Positions 51,057 to 60,412 of a stretch of 64,000 nt of DNA are shown one piece after another (the first letter of the stretch is position 1; each line of letters starts with the position of its first letter). The translations under genes and the position numbers were made by a program. This stretch comes from Actinotalea soli. Lineage in GTDB: Bacteria; Actinomycetota; Actinomycetes; Actinomycetales; Cellulomonadaceae. The stretch is taken from positions 496,001 through 560,000 of the forward strand of contig NZ_JAGEMK010000002.1 of NCBI RefSeq assembly GCF_017565425.1, read 5' to 3'. The notes beneath the pieces are model-generated. The model was not told the DNA's origin. It was given only the letters and a program-made list of their open reading frames with translations, and did not search any database.

Positions 51057-52016
51057 ATGACCGGCCAGCAGGCCCCCGGGCGCCCGCGCTACGCCTACCT
51101 CGGTCCCGCGGGGACCTTCACCGAGGCCGCCCTGCGCCAGGTCGCCTCCCCCGAGGAGGCCGAGTACCTGCCCCAGGTCGACGTCGTCTCGGCCATCGAG
51201 GCGGTCCGGTCCGGCATCGCGGACTTCGCGGTCGTCGCGATCGAGAGCTCGATCGAGGGCGGGGTCAACGCGGTCCTCGACACCCTCGCGAGCGGTGAGC
51301 GGCTGGTCCTGCTGGGCGAGGTCCTCGTGCCGGTGACCTTCAGCCTCGCGGCCCGGGCCGGTACCGCGCTGAGCGACGTCCGCCGGATCTCGGCCCACCC
51401 GCACGCCTGGGCCCAGTGCCGTCGCTGGCTCGCCGCGCACCTGCCCGAGGTCGTGCACGTGCCGGCCACCTCCAACACGGCCCCGGCGGCGCTGCTGAGC
51501 GGCTCCGCGGAGGCCCTGCCCTTCGAGGCGGCCCTCGTGCCGCCGTCGGCCCTCGACCACTACGGGCTCGCGACCCTCGCGACCCACGTGGCGGACAACG
51601 AGAGGGCCGTGACCCGCTTCGTCGTGGTCGGGCGCCCGGGGGACATGCCGGCGCGCACCGGGGCGGACAAGACCACCTTCGTGGTGCACCTGCCGAGCAA
51701 CCAGGCCGGCGCCCTGCTCGAGATGCTCGAGCAGCTCGCGACCCGGGGGGTCAACCTCTCGCGGATCGAGTCCCGGCCCATCGGGGACTCCCTGGGCAGG
51801 TACTCCTTCTCGGTCGACGCCGAGGGGCACGTCGAGGACGAGCGGGTCGCCGAGGCGCTCATGGGCCTGCACCGGATGTGCCCGCACGTGCGCTTCCTGG
51901 GCTCCTACCCGCGGGTCGACGCCCCGCACGGGGACCTGCGGCCGGGCACGTCCGACGCCGACTTCACCGCGGCGCGGGCCTGGCTCGAGGGGCTGCGGGC
52001 CGGTACCACCGGCTGA
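51057..52016 (+). CDS. pheA: Prephenate dehydratase
   Basis: A 319-residue single-function enzyme converting prephenate to phenylpyruvate in phenylalanine synthesis. The start YAYLGPAGTFTEAALRQV is typical; FAVVAIESSIEGGVNAVLD and ERAVTRFVVVGRP (the TRF active-site motif) belong to the catalytic domain, and residues about 205-285 form the regulatory ACT domain with GALLEMLEQLATRGVNLSRIESRP (split by a turn) containing the ESRP phenylalanine-binding motif. The ATG follows GGAGGA. It has no other aromatic-pathway neighbour here. Confidence 0.96.
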   Translation: MTGQQAPGRPRYAYLGPAGTFTEAALRQVASPEEAEYLPQVDVVSAIEAVRSGIADFAVVAIESSIEGGVNAVLDTLASGERLVLLGEVLVPVTFSLAARAGTALSDVRRISAHPHAWAQCRRWLAAHLPEVVHVPATSNTAPAALLSGSAEALPFEAALVPPSALDHYGLATLATHVADNERAVTRFVVVGRPGDMPARTGADKTTFVVHLPSNQAGALLEMLEQLATRGVNLSRIESRPIGDSLGRYSFSVDAEGHVEDERVAEALMGLHRMCPHVRFLGSYPRVDAPHGDLRPGTSDADFTAARAWLEGLRAGTTG

Positions 52017-52025
52017 GCCCACCGA

Positions 52026-53198
52026 TCAGGGGACGCGGACCTGCAGCGCCCTCTGGTCCACCCGCGCGGAGACCTCGAGGGCCGAGCCGATCGTGTCGCC
52101 GTCGACCTGGAGCTGCTGCGGCTCGCGTGACCGCACGCGGACCTCACGGGCCTGCAGGTGGTCGATCTTGCCGATCTTGTTGGGCAGGTCGTTGCTGATG
52201 CCGAAGCGCTGGAACACCACCTCGCCGAGCAGCTGGGCCCAGCCGGCGATCCCACCGCGGGTGTCGATCGCACCGATGTCGAGGATCCCGTCGTCGATCA
52301 CGGCCTGGGGGAGCAGGGTGATGCCGCCGGGCAGCCGCCCCACGTTGCCGAACAGCAGGCTGCGCAGCCGGAACGGCCGCCAGGGGCCGTCGTCGAGCCG
52401 CATCTCGAGGCGCATCCGTCGACCGCTCAGGTGCTTGATCCCCGCGACGAAGTACGCGATCCAGCCGACCCTGGCCTTGAGGTCCTCGTCGGTGTCGGCG
52501 ACCATCGCGGCGTCGAAGCCCAGCCCGGCGATCACCAGGAAGATGTGGTCCCGCGAGGGCTCGGCGGCGTCGGGCGGGGTCTCCTCGGGGACGACGGCGG
52601 CGGGGTCGGCCTCGGCGATGTCGTCGGCGACCTCGGTCTCGTCACGCACGACGCGGATCCATCCGACGTCGATGGCCCGGGTGTGCCCCGTGAGCGCGAT
52701 CCGCAGCAGCGCGTCGACGTCGTTGAGCGGCAGGTCGAGGTTGCGGGCGAGGAGGTTGCCCGTTCCCTGGGGGACCAGACCCATCGCGGCGTCCGTCCCC
52801 GTGAGCCCCTCGGCGACCGCACGCACGGTCCCGTCGCCACCGACGGCGATGACCACCTGGGCCCCGGCGGCCACCGCGTCCCGCGCCTGGCCGATGCCCG
52901 GGTCGTCGACCGTGGTGTCGAACCACATCGGCTCGGGCAGGTAGCGCGCTGCGCAGGCCTGGACGGCGGCATCGCGCAAGGCAGGGACGCCCGGCTTGGT
53001 CGGGTTGGCGACGAAGGCGACCTGGGTGTGGGCGGCGTCGTCCTTGCCCCCGGCCGATCCCGGGGCGCCCGGTCCCGCGGCGGAGGGCTTGACCGGCACC
53101 CCGTGCCCCACCAGGGCCCGACGGTTGAGGATCGCGAGAGTGATAGCGACGACAGCGAGCAGTGCGGCGATGACGCTCACCCAGGCGACCCATTCCAT
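52026..53198 (-). CDS. Diacylglycerol/sphingosine kinase-family lipid kinase
   Basis: A 390-residue protein of the DAGK catalytic superfamily. One N-terminal membrane helix (residues 3-25) and a Gly/Ala-rich linker precede the kinase: [29 protein letters not shown] (ATP-binding GGDGT), [18 protein letters not shown] and a C-terminal [25 protein letters not shown]. It presumably phosphorylates a membrane lipid such as diacylglycerol or a polyprenol-like acceptor. An acidic insert of about 30 residues ([19 protein letters not shown]) is unusual. It converges with pheA 9 bases away. Confidence 0.9.
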   Translation of the reverse strand: MEWVAWVSVIAALLAVVAITLAILNRRALVGHGVPVKPSAAGPGAPGSAGGKDDAAHTQVAFVANPTKPGVPALRDAAVQACAARYLPEPMWFDTTVDDPGIGQARDAVAAGAQVVIAVGGDGTVRAVAEGLTGTDAAMGLVPQGTGNLLARNLDLPLNDVDALLRIALTGHTRAIDVGWIRVVRDETEVADDIAEADPAAVVPEETPPDAAEPSRDHIFLVIAGLGFDAAMVADTDEDLKARVGWIAYFVAGIKHLSGRRMRLEMRLDDGPWRPFRLRSLLFGNVGRLPGGITLLPQAVIDDGILDIGAIDTRGGIAGWAQLLGEVVFQRFGISNDLPNKIGKIDHLQAREVRVRSREPQQLQVDGDTIGSALEVSARVDQRALQVRVP

Positions 53199-53279
53199 GG
53201 CGACACCGTACGGCCCGCGCCCCGGCCTCACCTGGTGAATCGGCTCGGCAGGCGTGGACGCGGTCGATACGCTCGGGGG

Positions 53280-54569
53280 GTGATCGACCTGCGCCTCCTG
53301 AGGGACACCCCCGACGTCGTCCGTGCGAGCCAGCGGCTGCGGGGTGACGACCCCTCCCTGGTGGACCAGGCCCTCGACCTCGACCAGCGTCGGCGTGCCT
53401 CGCTGACGGACTTCGAGCAGCTGCGCGCCGAGCAGAAGGGCCTGGGCAAGCAGGTCGCCAAGGCCCAGGGCGAGGAGAAGGCCGAGCTGCTGGCCCGCGG
53501 CAAGGCGCTCGCCGAGCAGGTCAAGGCCGCCCAGGCCGAGTCGGAGGCCGCCGCGGCCGAGCTCGACCAGGTGCTGCTGCGCATCGGCAACGTGGTGATC
53601 GACGGCGTGCCGGGGGGCGGCGAGGAGGACTACGCCGTGCTCCGCCACGTGGGCACCCCGCGAGACTTCGCCGCCGAGATGGGCCCGGAGTTCACCGTCC
53701 GCGACCACCTCGACCTGGGTGAGCGGCTCGGGGCGATCGACACCGAGCGCGGGGCCAAGGTCTCGGGGGCGCGGTTCTACTTCCTGACCGGGGTCGGCGC
53801 CCGGCTCGAGCTGGCGCTGCTCACCGCGGCCATGGACCGCGCCCTGGCGCACGGCTTCACACCGATGATCACCCCGACCCTGGTCAAGCCCGAGGTGATG
53901 CAGGGCACCGGGTTCCTGGGCTCGCACGCCGACGAGGTGTACCGGCTCGAGGCCGACGACCTCTACCTCGTGGGCACCTCGGAGGTCGCGCTCGCGGGCT
54001 ACCACCAGGGCGAGATCCTCGACCTGGGCGCCGGGCCCCAGCGCTACGCGGGGTGGTCGGCCTGCTACCGGCGCGAGGCGGGCTCGTACGGCAAGGACAC
54101 CCGCGGCATCATCCGGGTGCACCAGTTCCACAAGGTCGAGATGTTCAGCTGGACCACGGTCGAGGACGCCGAGGACGAGCACGCCCGACTGCTGGCCCTC
54201 GAGGAGGAGATGCTCGGCCTGGTCGAGCTGCCCTACCGGGTGATCGACACCGCGGCGGGGGACCTGGGCTCGAGCGCGGCCCGCAAGATCGACTGCGAGG
54301 CCTGGTTGCCGAGCCAGCAGCGGTGGCTCGAGCTCACCTCGACCTCGAACTGCACGACGTACCAGGCCCGGCGCCTCGGGGTGCGCGAGCGGACGGCCGA
54401 GGGGGAGACCCGGACGGTCGCGACCCTCAACGGGACCCTGGGCACCACGCGCTGGATCGTGGCGATCCTCGAGAACCACCAGCAGGCCGACGGCTCGGTG
54501 CGGGTGCCCGAGGGGCTGCGGCCCTACCTGGGCGGCCTCGAGGTCCTCACCCCGGGACCTGCCGCGTGA
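53280..54569 (+). CDS. serS: Seryl-tRNA synthetase
   Basis: A 429-residue class II synthetase charging tRNA-Ser. An N-terminal coiled-coil arm (about 25-100, [20 protein letters not shown] region) binds tRNA; motif 2 [17 protein letters not shown] and motif 3 in the C-terminal [19 protein letters not shown] are intact, as is [10 protein letters not shown]. The GTG at 53280 is preceded by a TACGCT box ending 6 bases upstream, so the mRNA is likely leaderless and there is no room for a T-box leader. It overlaps the next gene by GTGA. Confidence 0.97.
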   Translation: MIDLRLLRDTPDVVRASQRLRGDDPSLVDQALDLDQRRRASLTDFEQLRAEQKGLGKQVAKAQGEEKAELLARGKALAEQVKAAQAESEAAAAELDQVLLRIGNVVIDGVPGGGEEDYAVLRHVGTPRDFAAEMGPEFTVRDHLDLGERLGAIDTERGAKVSGARFYFLTGVGARLELALLTAAMDRALAHGFTPMITPTLVKPEVMQGTGFLGSHADEVYRLEADDLYLVGTSEVALAGYHQGEILDLGAGPQRYAGWSACYRREAGSYGKDTRGIIRVHQFHKVEMFSWTTVEDAEDEHARLLALEEEMLGLVELPYRVIDTAAGDLGSSAARKIDCEAWLPSQQRWLELTSTSNCTTYQARRLGVRERTAEGETRTVATLNGTLGTTRWIVAILENHQQADGSVRVPEGLRPYLGGLEVLTPGPAA

Positions 54570-55360
54570 GCGGCCCGCTGCTCGTCGCCCTCGACATCGA
54601 CGGGACCCTCCTCACCTACGAGGGGGATCTCGCGGACGGGGTCCGGGAGGCCGTCGCCGCGGTGCGTGCGGCCGGGCACCACGTGGTGCTGGCCACGGGG
54701 CGCTCGGTGCACGCGACGGTCCCCGTCGCCACCGAGCTCGGCATCGAGCACGGCTGGGCGGTGTGCTCGAACGGGTCGGTCACGGTGCGCCTGGACCCGG
54801 CACTGCCCGAGGGCTACGTGGTGCACGAGGTGATCACCTTCGACCCCGGCCCGGCCCTGCGCCTCATGGCCCGCGAGATGCCCGAGGCGCACTTCGCGGT
54901 CGAGGAGGTGGGGGTCGGCTTCCGGATGAACAAGCCCTTCCCCGACGGTGAGCTCTCCGGGGTGCAGGAGGTCGTGGATCTCGAGGACCTCGCGGGCCGT
55001 CACGTGACCCGCCTCGTGGTGCGCAGCCCCGGCCACACCCCCGAGGAGTTCCACGAGCTGGTCGCCCGGACGGGCCTCTCGGAGGTCACCTACGCGATCG
55101 GCTGGACGGCGTGGATGGACGTCGCCCCGGCCGGGGTGACCAAGGCCAGCGCGCTGGAGATCGTGCGCAGCGCCCTCGACGTCGACCCGGCCGGCACGGT
55201 GGCCGTCGGGGACGGCAGCAACGACCTCGACATGCTCCGCTGGGCCACCCGGGGGGTGGCGATGGGCCACGCGGGCGAGGCCGTCCAGGCCGCCGCGGAC
55301 GAGGTCACGGGCTCGATCGAGGAGGACGGCGCCGCGACGGTGCTGCGCTCGCTGCTCTGA
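54566..55360 (+). CDS. Cof-type HAD-family phosphatase
   Basis: A 264-residue HAD phosphatase of the Cof/sugar-phosphatase subclass. Motif [16 protein letters not shown] holds the nucleophile Asp, motif II VLATGRS, then a cap domain, the Lys in TKASALEIV and motif [18 protein letters not shown]. Substrate unknown, typically sugar phosphates or flavin intermediates. The GTG start overlaps the serS stop, so the two are co-expressed. Confidence 0.93.
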   Translation: MSGPLLVALDIDGTLLTYEGDLADGVREAVAAVRAAGHHVVLATGRSVHATVPVATELGIEHGWAVCSNGSVTVRLDPALPEGYVVHEVITFDPGPALRLMAREMPEAHFAVEEVGVGFRMNKPFPDGELSGVQEVVDLEDLAGRHVTRLVVRSPGHTPEEFHELVARTGLSEVTYAIGWTAWMDVAPAGVTKASALEIVRSALDVDPAGTVAVGDGSNDLDMLRWATRGVAMGHAGEAVQAAADEVTGSIEEDGAATVLRSLL

Positions 55361-55452
55361 GCAGGCGGGGGCGCCTCCACCGGTCCGTCCCCGAGCGTCG
55401 CCCCCACGGGCTCGGTGGACGAACCCCCCGCCCAGGAGCAGAATCAGCCGCC

Positions 55453-56511
55453 ATGGCCTCCGGCATCGACGACGTTGCCCGCGCCGCTGGCGTGTCCACC
55501 GCGACCGTCTCGCGCGCCCTGCGAGGTCTGCCCAACGTCAACCACGACACCCGTGAGCGGGTGCGGCGGGTCGCGGCCCAGCTCGGCTACGTCGCCTCGC
55601 CGTCGGCCGCGAGCCTGGCCTCCGGGCGCACCCGGACGATCGGTCTGATCAGCCCCATGGTCAACCGCTGGTACTTCTCGAACGTCATCGAGGGGGCCGA
55701 GCGTGCGCTGCGGTCCCAGGGGTTCGACGTCCTGCTCTACACCTTCGAGCTGCGCGGGGCCGAGGGTCGGGTGCGGGTCGACGCCGACGTGCTGCGCCGC
55801 CGTGTGGACGGCGTGCTGGTGGTCGGCCTGCCCCTCGAGGAGGACGAGGTCGAGGCCCTGCTGGCCCTGGGCCACCCGTTGGTCTGCATCGGCTGGGGCG
55901 GCTTCGGTCAGGTCACGGTGCGCCTGGACGACCACACGACCGCGGTCGAGGCCACGCAGCACCTCATCGACCTGGGGCACCGGACCATCGGTCACATCAC
56001 GGGCTCCCCCGACGACGTCGCCCCGTGGTCCCCGCCGATCTGGCGCGAGGCCGGGTGGCGTGCCGCCCTGGAGGGCGCCGGGCTCGAGGTGAGCGAGGAC
56101 CTCATGGTGCACGGCGGCTTCGACGTGCAGGGCGGGCGGGCCTCGATGCGCCGGCTGGTCGAGGCCCGGCCCGACGTCACCGCCGTCTTCGTCGCCTCGG
56201 ACGAGATGGCGATGGGCGCGGTGCTCGCCCTCCGTGACCTGGGGCTGCGCGTCCCCGACGACGTCTCGGTGGTCGGGATCGACGGGCACGACCTGGGTGA
56301 GCTGGTCGGGCTGACGACGATGGTGCAGCCCGCCCCCGAGCAGGGGGCCATGGCGGCCCAGCTGGTCCTGGACATGATCGCCGGGGTGGTCCCGCCGCGC
56401 GAGCTGGTGGTGCCGACCGAGCTGCTCGTCCGGAGCTCGACGGCTCCGCCGCGGAGGGCCGGCATCCCGTCGCCCCGGGGTGCACCCGTCCCGCCGCAGC
56501 CCGACGTCTGA
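55453..56511 (+). CDS. LacI family regulator, likely CelR/CebR-like
   Basis: A 352-residue regulator with a LacI DNA-binding domain (MASGIDDVARAAGVSTATVSRALRG and VRRVAAQLGYVASPSAASLASGRT) and effector domain (TIGLISPMVNRWYFSNVIEGAERAL, VAVFVASDEMAMGAVLALRDLGL, VVGIDGHDLGELVGLTTMV). Its Pro/Arg-rich C-terminal tail of about 20 residues is unusual. It lies 253 bases upstream of an ABC sugar-transporter operon carrying the CelR-type operator, and the same operator precedes the distant cellobiose phosphorylase; this gene is the obvious candidate to bind both. Confidence 0.9.
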   Translation: MASGIDDVARAAGVSTATVSRALRGLPNVNHDTRERVRRVAAQLGYVASPSAASLASGRTRTIGLISPMVNRWYFSNVIEGAERALRSQGFDVLLYTFELRGAEGRVRVDADVLRRRVDGVLVVGLPLEEDEVEALLALGHPLVCIGWGGFGQVTVRLDDHTTAVEATQHLIDLGHRTIGHITGSPDDVAPWSPPIWREAGWRAALEGAGLEVSEDLMVHGGFDVQGGRASMRRLVEARPDVTAVFVASDEMAMGAVLALRDLGLRVPDDVSVVGIDGHDLGELVGLTTMVQPAPEQGAMAAQLVLDMIAGVVPPRELVVPTELLVRSSTAPPRRAGIPSPRGAPVPPQPDV

Positions 56512-56560
56512 CATCCGAGCGGGCCAGGGCGTTCCCCGGAGGCTCGCGGAAGCGCTAGGG

Positions 56561-56574
56561 TGGGAGCGCTCCCG
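56561..56574. promoter_or_regulatory. CelR/CebR-type operator at the AglEFG-like transporter
   Basis: TGGGAGCGCTCCCG, identical to the site at 21589-21602. It overlaps the last base of a TAGGGT -10-like box (56556-56561), so a bound repressor would block initiation. Confidence 0.85.
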
Positions 56575-56659
56575 CAGAGCGCAGGCGCCCCGGGCTCGTG
56601 ACCGAATTGTTACGACCTCGTGCCTGGTACGTAGCCGGAACCACTTGCCTCGAGGTCGC

Positions 56660-56673
56660 TGTAAGCGCTTGCA
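56660..56673. promoter_or_regulatory. Second LacI-type operator, TGTAAGCGCTTGCA
   Basis: A near-perfect palindrome with the central GCGC typical of LacI-family operators, different from the CelR-type site 99 bases upstream. It lies 91 bases before the binding-protein ATG. TTGCCT (56645-56650) could be a -35 box just before it. A second regulator, perhaps catabolite control, is implied. Confidence 0.7.
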
Positions 56674-56764
56674 TAGCGGGAGTGCCCGACGCCGCGTGCT
56701 GTTCGACGCCGGTGTGGGGACAGCCCGCGGGCGCAGGACGCCCACAACGACGTGGAGGACCACC

Positions 56765-58156
56765 ATGATCAGCAGAAGGAGCCGCGGGGCATCCGTGGCC
56801 GCGGTCGGGGGCTTCGCCGCCCTCGCCCTCACCCTCGCGGCGTGCACCCCGCCGCCGTCGGACGAGGACAACAACGCCGGCGACGACGGTGACCGCGAGA
56901 TCGCCGAGGGCTGCGAGGCCTTCGAGCAGTACGGCGACCTCTCCGGCACGACCGTGACGGTCTACACCTCGATCACGGCCCCCGAGGACCAGCCGCACAT
57001 CGACTCCTACGTGCCCTTCGAGGACTGCACCGGCGCGACCATCGAGTACGACGGCTCGCGCGAGTTCGAGGCTCAGCTCCCGGTCAGGCTCCAGTCGGGG
57101 AACGCCCCCGACATCGCCTACATCCCCCAGCCGGGCCTGATGGCGAGCCTGGTCCGTGACTTCCCCGACGCCGCGGTCGAGGTGGGCGAGCTCGCCCAGT
57201 CCAACGTCGCGGAGTACTACGACCCGTCCTGGCGGGAGTACGGCAGCGTCGACGGGACGTTCTACGGGACGCCCCTGGGCGCCAACGTCAAGTCCTTCGT
57301 CTGGTACTCGCCGTCCATGTTCCGTGACGCGGGCTACGAGATCCCCCAGACCTGGGACGAGCTCATCGCTCTCTCCGACCAGATCGTCGCCGACGGCGGG
57401 ACGCCCTGGTGCGCAGGCATCGAGTCCGGTGACGCGACGGGGTGGCCGGCCACCGACTGGCTCGAGGACGTCCTGCTCCGCACCGCTGGTCCCGAGGTCT
57501 ACGACCAGTGGCTGAGCCACGAGATCCCCTTCAACGACCCGCAGGTCGCCGAGGCCCTCGAGGCGGTCGGCTCGATCCTCAAGAACCCGGACTACGTCAA
57601 CGCCGGGTACGGCGACGTCCAGTCCATCGCCTCGACCCCGTTCGCCGACGCGGGCTTCCCGATCCTCGACGGTGAGTGCTGGATGCACCGTCAGGCCTCG
57701 TTCTACGCGGCCAACTGGGAGTCCGCCCAGCCGGGCACGACCGTGGCCGAGGACGGCGACGTCTTCGCGTTCTACTTCCCCGCGATGAGCACCGACGAGC
57801 GCCCCGTGCTCGGTGGCGGCGAGTTCACCGTGGCCTTCGCGGACCGTCCTGAGGTTGCTGCCTTCCAGGCCTACCTGACGAGCCCGGAGTGGGTGAACAC
57901 CAAGATCCCGCTGCACACCACGGGTGGGTGGGTCTCGGCCAACTCCGACCAGGACACGACGCTGTACGCCTCGCCCATCGACCGGCTCTCGGCTGAGCAG
58001 CTGGCCGACGAGAGCGCGACCTTCCGCTTCGACGCCTCCGACCTCATGCCTGGTGAGATCGGCACCTCGGCCTTCTGGACCGAGATGGTCAACTGGATCG
58101 CGAGCGACAAGGACAACGCCGCCGTTCTCGACGACATCGAGGCCGCCTGGCCGTGA
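56765..58156 (+). CDS. AglE-like sugar ABC transporter substrate-binding lipoprotein
   Basis: A 463-residue family 1 solute-binding lipoprotein (lipobox LAAC at about Cys27, then an acidic Asp/Asn/Glu linker). The mature domain has GTTVTVYTSITAPEDQPHIDSYVPFEDCTGATIEYDGSREFEAQLPVRLQSGNAPDIAYIPQPGLM, quoted here only as the region about 60-125; its pattern is that of AglE-type alpha-glucoside binders. The shared CelR-type operator suggests that the real cargo may instead be cellobiose or another beta-glucoside. A 16-bp hairpin follows the gene. Confidence 0.9.
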   Translation: MISRRSRGASVAAVGGFAALALTLAACTPPPSDEDNNAGDDGDREIAEGCEAFEQYGDLSGTTVTVYTSITAPEDQPHIDSYVPFEDCTGATIEYDGSREFEAQLPVRLQSGNAPDIAYIPQPGLMASLVRDFPDAAVEVGELAQSNVAEYYDPSWREYGSVDGTFYGTPLGANVKSFVWYSPSMFRDAGYEIPQTWDELIALSDQIVADGGTPWCAGIESGDATGWPATDWLEDVLLRTAGPEVYDQWLSHEIPFNDPQVAEALEAVGSILKNPDYVNAGYGDVQSIASTPFADAGFPILDGECWMHRQASFYAANWESAQPGTTVAEDGDVFAFYFPAMSTDERPVLGGGEFTVAFADRPEVAAFQAYLTSPEWVNTKIPLHTTGGWVSANSDQDTTLYASPIDRLSAEQLADESATFRFDASDLMPGEIGTSAFWTEMVNWIASDKDNAAVLDDIEAAWP

Positions 58157-58164
58157 TGAGCTGT

Positions 58165-58205
58165 CCGCGGCAGGGGCTGCTCCCACCGGGCAGCCCCTGC
58201 CGCGG
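58165..58205 (+). promoter_or_regulatory. Intercistronic hairpin between binding-protein and permease genes
   Basis: CCGCGGCAGGGGCTGC (58165-58180) and its exact complement (58190-58205) form a 16-bp stem with a 9-base loop, 8 bases past the binding-protein stop. It may stabilise the upstream mRNA or stop part of the transcription, giving more binding protein than permease. Confidence 0.75.
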
Positions 58206-58292
58206 TCTCACACCCCGACCTGGGGCGGCTCCGCCGCTCCGCCTGCTTCGATCCCGACCGGCGCGTGCGCGCCCGGGCCAACGGAGGACTGA

Positions 58293-59333
58293 GTGGACGA
58301 GATCCTGAACAACGCCGGGCTGTGGATCGAGTACTACACGCGGCCGGTCCGCGAGTGGCTCCTCGACGCTGACGGTGCCGGGCACAAGCTCGCCTTGATG
58401 GTGGTGGCGATCCTGCTCTTCGTCGGCGTGATGGGCGGCATCCTCGCCCTGGTCGACCGCAGCCGGCGCGCACCCGGTTGGCTCGTCACCGTGGCGTTCG
58501 TCGGCCCTGCGCTCGCCGCGATCACCTTCGGTCTCATCTACCCCGCGCTCCGCACGATCTACTCGTCGTTCTTCAACCGGAACGGCAGCGAGTTCATCGG
58601 GATGGACAACTACATCCAGGCGTTCACGCAGAGCCAGTTCCAGCTGGTGCTGCGCAACACCGCGCTGTGGGTGCTGCTCGTCCCCGTGCTCGCCACACTC
58701 ATCGGGTTGATCTACGCCGTCGTCGTCGACCGGACCCGGTTCGAGAAGTTCGCGAAGACGCTGATGTTCCTGCCGATGTCCATCTCGATGGTCGGCGCGG
58801 GCATCATCTGGCGGTTCATGTACGACTACAAGCAGACGAGCGCCGAGCAGACCGGTCTGCTCAACCAGCTGCTCGTCATGGTCGGGCTGGACACCAAGCA
58901 GTTCCTCCTCGACAGCCCGGAGAACAACTTCTTCCTCATCATCGTCATGGTCTGGATCCAGGCCGGCTTCGCGATGACGATCCTGGCGGCGGCCATCCGC
59001 GCCATCCCCGACGACATCGTCGAGGCCGCCCGCCTCGACGGGCTGACCGGGATCAAGATGTTCCGGTACATCACGATCCCGAGCATCCGCCCCGCACTGG
59101 TGGTCGTGCTCACCACGATCGCGATGGCGACCCTCAAGGTGTTCGACATCGTCCGCACCATGACCAACGGCAACTTCGGCACCTCCGTCGTGGCCAACGA
59201 GTTCTACGAGCAGAGCTTCCGCCAGCTCAACGCCGGGCTCGGGGCCGCTCTCGCGGTGATCCTGTTCGTCCTCGTGATCCCGATCGTGATCTACAACGTC
59301 CGGCAGATGCGCATCTCGGAGGAGATCCGATGA
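58293..59333 (+). CDS. AglF-like sugar ABC transporter permease
   Basis: A 346-residue permease, longer than MalF-type relatives owing to an extra N-terminal helix (LALMVVAILLFVGVMGGILALV, residues 30-51), as in AglF. The EAA loop is DIVEAARLDGLTGIKMFRYITIPSIRP. The GTG start follows ACGGAGGA. It is coupled (ATGA) to the next permease gene. Confidence 0.9.
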   Translation: MDEILNNAGLWIEYYTRPVREWLLDADGAGHKLALMVVAILLFVGVMGGILALVDRSRRAPGWLVTVAFVGPALAAITFGLIYPALRTIYSSFFNRNGSEFIGMDNYIQAFTQSQFQLVLRNTALWVLLVPVLATLIGLIYAVVVDRTRFEKFAKTLMFLPMSISMVGAGIIWRFMYDYKQTSAEQTGLLNQLLVMVGLDTKQFLLDSPENNFFLIIVMVWIQAGFAMTILAAAIRAIPDDIVEAARLDGLTGIKMFRYITIPSIRPALVVVLTTIAMATLKVFDIVRTMTNGNFGTSVVANEFYEQSFRQLNAGLGAALAVILFVLVIPIVIYNVRQMRISEEIR

Positions 59334-60295
59334 CCACGACCCCACCTCCCCCTCAGACCATCGCCACGCGGGTCCCCGGCGAGACGGACCCCGGCGCGTC
59401 CCTCGGGCCGGGCGGGAACGGGCGCGGCAAGGTGTCGCGCCCCCGCCGCGGCGCGATCGCCAAGGAGCGCCTGAGCAGCCCGTGGGCCTCGGGCATCGCG
59501 ATCGTGATCGCGATCATGTGGACCGTCCCGACCTTCGGCCTCCTGGTCACCTCGTTCCGCCCGTCCGCGGACATCCGGCAGGACGGCTGGTGGAACGTCG
59601 TCACGAGCCCGTCCTTCACCTTGCAGAACTACCAGGACGCCATGACCGGGTCCACGCGGATGGTCGACTACTTCATCAACTCGTTGGTGATCACCTTGCC
59701 GGCCGTGTTCATCCCGATCAGCCTCGCTCTGCTCGCGGCCTACGCCTTCGCGTGGATCGACTTCAAGGGGCGCGAGCTGCTCTTCGTCGCGGTCTTCGCC
59801 CTGCAGATCGTGCCGATCCAGATCACCCTCATCCCGCTGCTCAGCACCTACAACGACTGGGGCCTGGCCGGGTCGTTCTGGACGGTCTGGCTCTCGCACT
59901 CGATCTTCGCGCTGCCGTTGGCGATCTTCCTGCTGCACAACTTCATGAAGGACATCCCGAAGTCGCTGGTCGAGGCGGCGCGCGTCGACGGAGCGGGCCA
60001 CGTGAAGATCTTCTTCCAGGTGCTGCTTCCTCTGCTGATGCCGGCCATCGCGGCCTTCGCCATCTTCCAGTTCCTCTGGGTGTGGAACGACCTGCTCGTG
60101 GCTCTGGTCTTCGGCTCCTCGCAGGACATCCGGCCGCTCACGGTGCACATCGCCGAGCTCGCAGGCACCCGTGGGCAGACGTGGCACCTGCTCTCGGCCG
60201 GCGCCTTCATCTCGATGATCGTCCCGGTCATCGTCTTCCTGTCGCTGCAGCGCTACTTCGTGCGCGGGCTGCTCGCGGGGTCCGTCAAGGGCTGA
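59330..60295 (+). CDS. AglG-like sugar ABC transporter permease
   Basis: A 321-residue permease with a 50-residue Pro/Gly-rich cytosolic tail, then the first helix IAIVIAIMWTVPTFGLLVTSFRPS and EAA loop SLVEAARVDGAGHVKIFFQVLLPLLMP, and the ending VRGLLAGSVKG typical of MalG-type subunits. No ATPase gene follows, so a shared ATPase elsewhere in the genome is likely. A strong terminator follows. Confidence 0.92.
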   Translation: MTTTPPPPQTIATRVPGETDPGASLGPGGNGRGKVSRPRRGAIAKERLSSPWASGIAIVIAIMWTVPTFGLLVTSFRPSADIRQDGWWNVVTSPSFTLQNYQDAMTGSTRMVDYFINSLVITLPAVFIPISLALLAAYAFAWIDFKGRELLFVAVFALQIVPIQITLIPLLSTYNDWGLAGSFWTVWLSHSIFALPLAIFLLHNFMKDIPKSLVEAARVDGAGHVKIFFQVLLPLLMPAIAAFAIFQFLWVWNDLLVALVFGSSQDIRPLTVHIAELAGTRGQTWHLLSAGAFISMIVPVIVFLSLQRYFVRGLLAGSVKG

Positions 60296-60315
60296 CGCGC
60301 ACACCCCAGACGGCA

Positions 60316-60356
60316 CGACGACGCCCCACCCCGGCACCAGGGGTGGGGCGTCGTCG
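60316..60356 (+). terminator. Strong terminator hairpin after the sugar transporter operon
   Basis: A perfect 17-bp stem (60316-60332 with 60340-60356) and a 7-base loop, 20 bases past the permease stop. The most convincing terminator in the window. Confidence 0.85.
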
Positions 60357-60412
60357 CGTGCGGGCCGGCGCCGGGTGCCCTCGGCGGTGAGGCGGTCGGG
60401 CATAGTGCTCGG

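Noticed and set aside
53199-53279. A T-box leader before serS
   Set aside because: The -10 box ends 6 bases before the start codon, so there is no leader RNA to hold a T-box.
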